A stretch of 10,088 nucleotides of DNA, from positions 1-10,088 of the forward strand of contig JAITBS010000377.1 in the NCBI GenBank assembly GCA_031283515.1, in the 5' to 3' direction. A model generated the notes under the pieces. It searched no databases. It had not been told where the DNA came from and saw only the letters and a list, made by a program, of their open reading frames with translations. The stretch comes from Planctomycetaceae bacterium. Lineage in GTDB: Bacteria > Planctomycetota > Planctomycetia > Pirellulales > Thermoguttaceae. The position numbers were made by a program, and so were the translations under genes. Below, in pieces: positions 1 to 4,931 of the stretch. Within the stretch, counting starts at the first letter, position 1, and the number at the start of each line of letters is the position of its first letter.

Positions 1-40
1 GTGTTTAAGCAATTAATAATATAGACAGTTACCCTGCCCC

Positions 41-68
41 TTTTCCAATAAGAAATTTTTCATATAAT
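41..68 (+). promoter_or_regulatory. candidate sigma-70-type promoter of the small basic protein gene
   Basis: A perfect -10 hexamer TATAAT lies at 63-68, and a weak -35 match TTTTCC (3 of 6) lies at 41-46, 16 bases upstream. Transcription would start near 75, about 25 bases before the ribosome binding site of the gene at 115. The local DNA is very AT-rich, so the -10 match alone is not strong evidence. Confidence 0.35.
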
Positions 69-114
69 TTACTTTTTAATCTCAATTTCCATTCTCAACT
101 GGAGGAAGATTGAC

Positions 115-204
115 GTGGGAACCAAAAAAACAGGAAAAGGACGACGAAAAATCGGACGGAAAAAAAGACGAATGCGCTCCAAAATCCGACATCGTAAAAA
201 TTAA
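115..204 (+). CDS. very small Arg/Lys-rich protein, probably ribosome-associated (29 aa)
   Basis: This 29-codon frame begins at GTG (115) and ends at TAA (202-204). The start is chosen because a near-perfect Shine-Dalgarno GGAGGA lies at 101-106, eight bases upstream, with a promoter-like TATAAT further back. The product starts MGTKKTGKGRRKIGRKKRR; 16 of its 29 residues are Lys or Arg and none is acidic. That composition suits binding to rRNA. Size and the RKK-RR-R-K-RHRK pattern recall the COX24/AURKAIP1-domain miniproteins (bS22-like) and the bTHX class of tiny ribosomal proteins. From memory, not checked, planctomycetes carry close relatives. The strong ribosome binding site argues for abundant expression, unlike the weak sites of the other genes here. 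It stands alone on the plus strand, 147 bases before the glycosyltransferase gene. The assignment to the ribosome is inference; that it is a real gene is fairly secure. Confidence 0.72.
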   Translation: MGTKKTGKGRRKIGRKKRRMRSKIRHRKN

Positions 205-268
205 ATTTGGATATTTGGATATTTTACTAAGTTCGATACGGAACACTTTCAGCGGATTTATAATGAGT

Positions 269-324
269 TAACCGGAATAATTTAAACCGGTTATAAAACA
301 TGTTACGTTAAACGCGAAACGTAA
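269..324 (+). other. two consecutive short hairpins between the small gene and the glycosyltransferase gene
   Basis: Hairpin 1 pairs TAACCGG (269-275) with CCGGTTA (287-293), a perfect 7-bp stem with an 11-base AT loop. Hairpin 2 pairs TTACGTT (303-309) with AACGTAA (318-324), 7 bp with an 8-base loop. Neither is followed by a clear U-tract, so a classical intrinsic terminator is not convincing. They could end the small gene's transcript or form the leader of the next gene. A perfect TATAAT at 259-264 just before hairpin 1, without a convincing -35, would place both stems in the glycosyltransferase leader if used. Confidence 0.4.
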
Positions 325-351
325 TACTTTATCGGTGAGTATAGTATATTT

Positions 352-1521
352 ATGAAAAACTATCGCGTTCTTGTTCCGGTTTCGCATCCGCTTGGTGGTA
401 TTCGGACCTACATGCTTTATTATTTCCGGCGACTCCACAAAGAAGCGGGATATCGTTTTACGTTCCTTTCCGAAGCAGGCAACGCTTTTGATACATTTAA
501 ACGTGATCTTACCGATTGGGAAGATACGGAATTTATTGAAATTCCTCCCAAAAGCGGAAGCAAAACTGTATTTCAAATAATTCGGCAAACTCTCAAAACA
601 CAACCGTTTACGCTGATCCATTCACAAGGTCTCAAAGCAGGAACAGAAACAGCAGCCGCAAATTATTTCAGAAACATTCCGCATCTGATTACACTCCATG
701 ATGTCATCCTCCCACAAAACGAAATACCAGGTCGTTTCAAATGGTTGAAAAAAACAATCATTTCTTTAATAACACGCCGTGCTTCGTTTATCATACCGGT
801 TTCTCACGATTGCGAAACCAATCATTTACAAATCTTTCCGGCTTGGCAACATGGACCGGTTCAGATCAAAACGATTCTGAATGGTATTGATATTGAACGG
901 ATAGAAAATTCCCGTTCAATATTTGAAACATGCCGAAAAATACATTTGCGTGAACAATTCGGAATCGGACACAATGTAATTCTCGGAGGTTTTTTCGGAC
1001 GTTTCATGCCTCAAAAAGGAATAGATATTCTGTTAAAAGCGTTAGCGTTGCTTGCCGATCAGGGTTATGCAGAACGTTTCCGGCTTGTTGTAACAAAAGA
1101 TCCGAACGGATTTCTAAACGAAACAATTCGTCTTGCTACAGAAAATCCCAAAATTGCTCCAATGATTTATTTTATTGATTCGGTATCGGATATTACGCCA
1201 TTGCTTCTCCAAATTGACGCAACAATAATACCGTCACGTTGGGAAGCCTGCCCGATACTTCCGATGGAATCGCTTGTTCTTGGAGTACCTGTTGTCGGGT
1301 CAAACTGTATTGGTCTTCGTGAGGTGTTGCATGGTACTCCTTCCTTGATTCACCAACACGATAATCCGGAATCGCTTGCCGCGATGTTGATAAAATTCAT
1401 CGAGTCTCCAACAACAGATGCCGTAAAACGTTATGCGGCAGATGCCGTCAAACGGTTTGATATTCGTTCCGCAACAAATCAGTTACTCGAAATTTATCAA
1501 TCGTTTAGCAATAATCATTAA
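352..1521 (+). CDS. glycosyltransferase, GT-B fold, GT4 family (389 aa)
   Basis: A cytoplasmic or membrane-peripheral retaining glycosyltransferase that moves a sugar from a nucleotide-sugar donor onto a glycan or lipid acceptor; the substrates cannot be read from sequence. The N-terminal Rossmann domain opens with a GGIRTY glycine loop (15-20), contains VSHD (150-153) and runs to NGID (177-180), which leads into the C-terminal domain. That domain starts with the GRFMPQKGIDIL segment (216-227), typical of family 4. It holds the donor-binding E-x7-E motif (E298 to E306) inside SRWEACPILPME, followed by GVPVVGSNCIGLREVL. The length of 389 residues is normal, and both domains are complete. There is no signal peptide or transmembrane helix. 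The ATG start has only a weak GGTGAG (334-339) twelve bases upstream. No sugar-biosynthesis or polysaccharide genes are adjacent, so the pathway (surface polysaccharide, lipopolysaccharide or flagellin glycosylation) stays open. Confidence 0.93.
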   Translation: MKNYRVLVPVSHPLGGIRTYMLYYFRRLHKEAGYRFTFLSEAGNAFDTFKRDLTDWEDTEFIEIPPKSGSKTVFQIIRQTLKTQPFTLIHSQGLKAGTETAAANYFRNIPHLITLHDVILPQNEIPGRFKWLKKTIISLITRRASFIIPVSHDCETNHLQIFPAWQHGPVQIKTILNGIDIERIENSRSIFETCRKIHLREQFGIGHNVILGGFFGRFMPQKGIDILLKALALLADQGYAERFRLVVTKDPNGFLNETIRLATENPKIAPMIYFIDSVSDITPLLLQIDATIIPSRWEACPILPMESLVLGVPVVGSNCIGLREVLHGTPSLIHQHDNPESLAAMLIKFIESPTTDAVKRYAADAVKRFDIRSATNQLLEIYQSFSNNH

Positions 1522-1668
1522 TATACTCATTGCACTTTAAAATTCGGTTTTATAAGAGCAGAATTTTTATGTCTTTTATTTAAAAATCCTGTCAATTCTG
1601 TTTATTCCGTCAAAACCAGTTTATCTTGTCAAAAAACGAACACCGAATTGCCAAGAGTGATGAGTATA
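1522..1668. repeat. 147-bp inverted-repeat element directly after the glycosyltransferase stop codon
   Basis: The ends pair over about 23 positions. TATACTCAT (1522-1530) is perfectly complementary to ATGAGTATA (1660-1668). After a 2-base bulge, CACT (1533-1536) pairs with AGTG (1656-1659), and AATTCGGT (1541-1548) pairs with ACCGAATT (1642-1649). An inner stem joins CAGAATT (1559-1565) and AATTCTG (1594-1600). The left end abuts the TAA of the preceding gene. No transposase is present and no clear target-site duplication is visible. It could be a small non-autonomous mobile element (MITE-like), a structured transcript end, or a small RNA. Confidence 0.5.
1585..1630. repeat. degenerate 9-bp tandem repeat, five units
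   Basis: Five units follow one another with period 9: AATCCTGTC, AATTCTGTT, TATTCCGTC, AAAACCAGT and, after one extra T, TATCTTGTC. The consensus is roughly WATYCTGTC. The array fills the right half of the inverted-repeat element at 1522-1668. From memory, similar AATCCTGTCAA-type arrays occur between genes in several environmental phyla, but I cannot check that here. Confidence 0.5.
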
Positions 1669-1753
1669 AATAACTTCTAACGAATAATCATTTTAAACAA
1701 CTAATTACAAATTACACGGTACTACTCTGATTTGCTCTTTCCTAAAAATATTC

Positions 1754-1826
1754 CTAACGTTTACAGACGGGTTTGTTAAAATGGATAAAAATTTATCTAA
1801 CTTAACAACCAGTCTCTGAACGCTAG
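1754..1826. other. 73-nt long imperfect hairpin in the gene-free region
   Basis: Bases 1754-1789 and 1792-1826 are complementary almost end to end. About 30 pairs (two of them G-T) are interrupted by a few single mismatches (1757/1823, 1764/1816, 1769/1811), one bulged T (1774) and one 2x2 loop. Clear blocks are CGTT/GAACG, AGAC/GTCT, GGTT/AACC, GTTAA/TTAAC and GATAAA/TTTATC. It lies 233 bases after the glycosyltransferase stop and 461 before the lipoprotein. No frame longer than trivial runs through it. It could be a small RNA, a transcription-ending structure, or the footprint of a palindromic repeat family. Confidence 0.5.
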
Positions 1827-1908
1827 AAAATTTTATTCAATTGTAATTTTTTACCAAATTTGTGTTTAAGGCGTCATGATTGTAATTTATGGGTTAAACT
1901 CTTTTAGT

Positions 1909-1941
1909 AAAATTCGGGTAATATTTCGGCAGAATTTTTAT
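1909..1941 (+). repeat. second partial copy of the left part of the 1522-1668 element
   Basis: AAAATTCGG (1909-1917), an 11-base spacer and GCAGAATTTTTAT (1929-1941) repeat the order seen at 1539-1547 and 1558-1570, where the spacer is 10 bases. The two blocks (9 and 13 bp) are identical between copies and both are on the plus strand, 370 bases apart. No matching right arm (CCGAATT) follows, so this copy would be truncated or diverged. Confidence 0.45.
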
Positions 1942-1987
1942 TTGAACCGTATCAATAACATAACTATGAAATCAAAATGTAGGCGGT

Positions 1988-2119
1988 GTTTCTCCGTAAA
2001 GATTGAGCTGACTTTGAATTAGATTAACAAGGGTAATTCGTGTTGCATTCCGTTTTGGTGTAACGGTAGGTGAAAGTTTTTCGGAGAAACGTCGTTTTAT
2101 GTAAATCCGTATCTTTACG
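1988..2119. other. two overlapping, mutually exclusive inverted repeats (possible structured RNA)
   Basis: GTTTCTCCG (1988-1996) is perfectly complementary to CGGAGAAAC (2082-2090). CGTAAAGAT (1995-2003) is perfectly complementary to ATCTTTACG (2111-2119). The two 5' arms share two bases, so the stems compete or would form a pseudoknot. A small hairpin CCGTT/AACGG (2050-2054 with 2062-2066) sits between them. If transcribed toward the lipoprotein, it would lie in its leader, ending about 170 bases before the start. No known riboswitch class is recognised. The rest of the 1522-2287 gap shows no credible gene or tRNA. Confidence 0.35.
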
Positions 2120-2240
2120 AAAATTCCACTGAGTAATTATAAATTTTGTAAAAATGATCTGGACTTGATTGTTGATATTCATTACAGTTGGCAATGGGAA
2201 GTATTATTTTTCGCAACTACTGAGCAGTTGTTTTCAGTTT

Positions 2241-2259
2241 CGGGGTAATATTACGCCCG
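2241..2259. promoter_or_regulatory. 19-bp dyad, operator-like, upstream of the lipoprotein gene
   Basis: GTAATATTAC (2245-2254) is a perfect 10-bp palindrome. It is extended by CGGG (2241-2244) and CCCG (2256-2259) with a single inserted G at 2255, giving nine pairs in all. It ends 28 bases before the ATG at 2288. Position and symmetry suit a dimeric DNA-binding regulator. No clear -35/-10 pair overlaps it, so regulation is inferred only. Confidence 0.3.
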
Positions 2260-2287
2260 TAGTCACAACAAGTGCGGCGGGTTAACA

Positions 2288-2971
2288 ATGATTTTGAGTT
2301 TATTGGCTATGAAATACGGTAAAATATTTTTTCAATTTATTATTTTGTTTTTGTTTTTCGGTGGTATGTTTATTGGTTGCAAAAGCCGTGAAAACAATCA
2401 ACTTTCCAATCCGTTTGCATTGAGCCGCCAGACTGCGCCGCCGCCGGCAACTTTTTCACATCAGGCGTCGTATCTTGGTCAAACGCCAAGTGCTTATGTT
2501 CCCCAATTACCGGCAACAACCTATCCGTCAGGAAACAATAATTCAATTCCTACCAATACTCCCTTGCCTACCGGAACCATTCCCTCTTCGACTATTCCTG
2601 CCGCTCCCACCACTGCCGTGCCAAACGGCAATTATGGTTCTATCAATAATTCCAGCGGCGCAACATTATTTCAAACTTCCGCCGTAACCCCGTCCCAAAC
2701 AACAGAAAATGATTGGATGGTTGCGGAAACAACAACATCCAATCATTTTACCGCTATTGCAGCAACAGGTGAAACGGCATTCCAAAATCTGGAATCCAAG
2801 AGTCATTCAGTAACAACTGTTGATACTTCCGGTATTGTAACAACAAGTGTTGCCGAACCGGAAACTTGGGCAGTTAGTTCATCGCCATTGATGACACAAA
2901 TTGTAGATGATTCGGTTCCCCAAACCGTGTCTGCCGAACCAAATTCTGTTTATGCCGGAAAATATCAGTAA
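2288..2971 (+). CDS. putative lipoprotein with a Pro/Thr/Ser-rich low-complexity mature part (227 aa)
   Basis: The N-terminus is a lipoprotein signal peptide: a basic KYGK patch, a strongly hydrophobic stretch rich in Phe, Ile and Leu (residues 13-29), then a lipobox-like FIGC with Cys31 as the only cysteine. Signal peptidase II would cleave before Cys31, followed by lipid anchoring. The mature part up to about residue 145 is dominated by Pro, Thr, Ser, Ala, Asn and Gln (for example TAPPPAT and PLPTGTIPSSTIP) and is probably disordered, like a linker or surface stalk. The last 80 residues are Thr/Ser/Val/Glu-rich with no recognisable domain. No family is recognised. An internal ATG at 2309 (Met8) would give a more classical 23-residue signal peptide; neither start has a good ribosome binding site. 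The gene stands alone, convergent with lysS. Its role in the envelope is unknown. Confidence 0.7.
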   Translation: MILSLLAMKYGKIFFQFIILFLFFGGMFIGCKSRENNQLSNPFALSRQTAPPPATFSHQASYLGQTPSAYVPQLPATTYPSGNNNSIPTNTPLPTGTIPSSTIPAAPTTAVPNGNYGSINNSSGATLFQTSAVTPSQTTENDWMVAETTTSNHFTAIAATGETAFQNLESKSHSVTTVDTSGIVTTSVAEPETWAVSSSPLMTQIVDDSVPQTVSAEPNSVYAGKYQ

Positions 2972-3093
2972 AAATAAATTGCAACAAAATAATCTCATGT
3001 TCGGTACAAATATAATTTACGCTGCCATAATTGGGTTCTTTTTGAAGGTTTGAAATTTCAGGGTTGTTGGGATTCAATTTGAGTTTTATTTTT

Positions 3094-3238
3094 TTTGTAA
3101 TCTATCAGTGGAATATTCGTCAATTTGTTTACCAATGGACTCCAAAGGTAGCCAACGTTTCGCCTATCACCATTGGAATTGTTTACTATAAATCGTTGCA
3201 ACATTCAAATAATGAATGCAAAAAGTATAGATTACAAA
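3094..3238. repeat. 145-bp nested inverted-repeat structure between convergent genes
   Basis: TTTGTAATCTAT (3094-3105) and ATAGATTACAAA (3227-3238) are perfect 12-bp inverted repeats. Inside, CAATT (3121-3125) and CCAATGG (3132-3138) pair with AATTG (3177-3181) and CCATTGG (3170-3176), a 12-bp stem with a 6-base bulge. A third small stem joins CATTC and GAATG near 3203-3219. The structure fills most of the 298-base gap between the lipoprotein stop and the lysS stop. It could be a shared terminator region or a small non-autonomous element. No transposase or convincing target duplication is visible. Confidence 0.45.
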
Positions 3239-3269
3239 GATATTCCTTAACCATTTCCGCGAGCAATTG

Positions 3270-4793
3270 TTAATTTTCAGGTCTTTGTAACGGAAAGAGG
3301 ATGACTTCGCGGATTGAGGCGGTGTTGGTCAGGAGCATGCAAAGCCGATCAATTCCAATTCCCAAGCCGCCGGCAGGAGGCATTCCGTGCCGCAACGCCC
3401 GAATAAAATCATGATCCATTCGCGCCATACTGTCTTCTGTTTTTTGTCCGGCAAGTTGTTGGTTGAACAGTTTTTCCTGTAAATCCGGATCATTGAGTTC
3501 TGTGTAGGCGTTGGCAAGTTCCATGCCGTGAACAAACAACTCAAATCGTTCGGCAATTACCGGATTTTCCTGTTTTCGTTTCGTCAATGGACAAATACTC
3601 GCCGGATAGTCAATCACAAAGGTCGGCTTAATTAAATTACCTTCGACTTTTTCTTCAAACACAATATTTTTGACCACATCAGGATGTTTACCCGTAACAT
3701 CAATCTGTATGCCGTCACAACAAAGCGATTGAGCGTACTCAATAATTGCGTTGGGGTTTGTCGGATCAATACCAGTGTATTCGTTAATCAAATCATCATA
3801 CGTTTTTCGGGCAAACGGCGGTGTAAAATCAATTTCCGTTTCACTCCAAGTAATTACAAAATCTTGTCCGGTTGCTTTCAAGGCATTGAGAATAATTTGT
3901 TCGGTCAAATCCATCATGGAACAATAATCTCCATAAGCCTGATAAACTTCAAGCATTGTAAATTCGGGATTATGCCGTTGGTCAATTCCTTCATTCCGAT
4001 AAACACGCCCAAGTTCGTAAACTCTTTCCATTCCGCCAACTAAAAGCCGTTTAAGATGAAGTTCGAGAGCAATCCGCAGTACAAGCGGAATATCAAGCGT
4101 GTTGTGATGAGTGGCAAACGGTCTGGCAGCAGCTCCTCCGGCAATAGTATGCAATGTCGGTCCCTCCACTTCGACAAAACCTTGATTCGATAAGGTGTTG
4201 CGTACGGATTGAATAATTTTCACACGGTGAAGCATTCGTTCCAACACGCCTTCCGTATGCACCAAATCCATGTACCGCATTCGGCTGCGTAAATCCGGAT
4301 CGGTTAAACCGTGAAACTTTGCCGGCGGTGTTTCCAACGATTTGGATAAGAAATGCAAATCACTCGCCGCAATAGACAATTCACCGGTTCGGGTTCGCAT
4401 CAATTCCCCATCCAACCCAATAATATCACCAAGATCAAAACATTGGGCAAGTTCCCAATTCTTTTCTCCAACCTGATTAGCACCAATCAACACCTGAATT
4501 TTGCCCGACCAATCCCATAAATCAAGAAAAATTAATTTCCCCTTTTTTCGTTGCAGCATAATTCGTCCGGCAGCACGAATTTTGGGACCGGAGGAATGTT
4601 GTGTTGTTTCGTCAACAACAATTTGATTTTCCATTGCTCTGATTTTACCGATGGAAATATGATTATCGAAACGGTGTCCCCATGGGTCAAATCCAAGTTC
4701 CTCAATCTTTCGTAATTTTTCCCGCCGTGCTTTTTCCAGCACAACTCCGGTTCCGGTTTGTTCTTCTTTTGTCATCGTGGTTGTTTGGTTCAT
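3270..4793 (-). CDS. lysS: lysyl-tRNA synthetase, class II (507 aa)
   Basis: This enzyme charges tRNA-Lys with lysine using ATP, in the cytoplasm. The domain order is standard: a basic N-terminal segment, an OB-fold anticodon-binding domain (about residues 70-160, with GRIMLQRKKGKLIFLDL) and the class II catalytic core. Motif 1 surrounds Pro212 (EVEGPTL) and is followed by GGAAARPFATHHN. Motif 2 is YRNEGIDQRHNPEFTMLEVY, with Arg266 and Glu268. Motif 3 is GLGIGIDRL, with Arg483. These read as bacterial-type LysS, and the length matches the family (about 490-510). The ATG at 4793 has no clear ribosome binding site; a second Met lies at residue 7. The gene follows the flagellin on the same strand after 138 bases that contain a strong hairpin, so separate transcription is likely. 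Identification is secure; no catalytic residue is obviously missing. Confidence 0.97.
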   Translation of the reverse strand: MNQTTTMTKEEQTGTGVVLEKARREKLRKIEELGFDPWGHRFDNHISIGKIRAMENQIVVDETTQHSSGPKIRAAGRIMLQRKKGKLIFLDLWDWSGKIQVLIGANQVGEKNWELAQCFDLGDIIGLDGELMRTRTGELSIAASDLHFLSKSLETPPAKFHGLTDPDLRSRMRYMDLVHTEGVLERMLHRVKIIQSVRNTLSNQGFVEVEGPTLHTIAGGAAARPFATHHNTLDIPLVLRIALELHLKRLLVGGMERVYELGRVYRNEGIDQRHNPEFTMLEVYQAYGDYCSMMDLTEQIILNALKATGQDFVITWSETEIDFTPPFARKTYDDLINEYTGIDPTNPNAIIEYAQSLCCDGIQIDVTGKHPDVVKNIVFEEKVEGNLIKPTFVIDYPASICPLTKRKQENPVIAERFELFVHGMELANAYTELNDPDLQEKLFNQQLAGQKTEDSMARMDHDFIRALRHGMPPAGGLGIGIDRLCMLLTNTASIREVILFPLQRPEN

Positions 4794-4817
4794 TCGTCAG
4801 TTTGGGTTAATGGATTA

Positions 4818-4922
4818 GTTGATAGTTGAGAGCTGATTGCGGAGAGTTCGCAAGCGGAGTAATACCAAAACGGTAATACTTCCGCTTGCAACACTATCAA
4901 CTATTCACTCTCAACTCTTCAC
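4818..4922. repeat. heptanucleotide-repeat element with inverted arms around a central hairpin
   Basis: The left arm has four in-phase 7-mers: GTTGATA, GTTGAGA, GCTGATT and GCGGAGA (4818-4845). The right arm has four 7-mers on the opposite strand sense: TATCAAC, TATTCAC, TCTCAAC and TCTTCAC (4895-4922). The two arms flank the hairpin at 4850-4889, so the whole element is roughly palindromic. It starts 25 bases upstream of the lysS start codon and ends nine bases beyond the flagellin stop. This layout resembles short tandemly repeated intergenic repeats known from several bacterial groups. Confidence 0.6.
4850..4889 (-). terminator. strong hairpin downstream of the flagellin gene
   Basis: GCAAGCGGA (4850-4858) pairs perfectly with TCCGCTTGC (4881-4889). 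After a one-base bulge the stem continues as GTA-TACC against GGTA-TAC with one A-A mismatch, closing on a 5-base loop (4867-4871). That gives about 16 pairs. On the minus strand it starts 43 bases after the flagellin stop and could stall or end that transcript, or protect its 3' end. There is no U-run after it, so Rho-independent termination in the classical sense is doubtful. Confidence 0.4.
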
Positions 4923-4931
4923 TACTAAAAA

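Noticed and set aside
268..621. A 117-codon minus-strand frame over the start of the glycosyltransferase.
   Set aside because: It overlaps a clearly conserved gene on the other strand and shows no family features.
1876..2022. A 48-codon frame from ATG at 1876 to TAG at 2020-2022 on the plus strand.
   Set aside because: It runs through the duplicated repeat block and one arm of the inverted repeats. Its only purine-rich site (AAGG) is four bases from the ATG, too close, and the product has no recognisable pattern. Chance frames of this size are common in AT-rich DNA.
2214..2234. CAACT...AGTTG followed by TTTT as an intrinsic terminator before the lipoprotein gene.
   Set aside because: The stem is only 5 clean pairs with one G-C pair beyond the base, the U-run is four long, and no gene precedes it within several hundred bases.
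1522..2287. tRNA or other known structured RNA gene in the long gap.
   Set aside because: No cloverleaf with an acceptor stem, T-loop GTTCRA and anticodon arm could be found on either strand, and no tmRNA, RNase P or SRP RNA motifs were seen.
3064..3273. A 69-codon plus-strand frame between the lipoprotein and lysS.
   Set aside because: It lies across the nested inverted repeat, has no ribosome binding site, overlaps the lysS stop and has unlikely composition.
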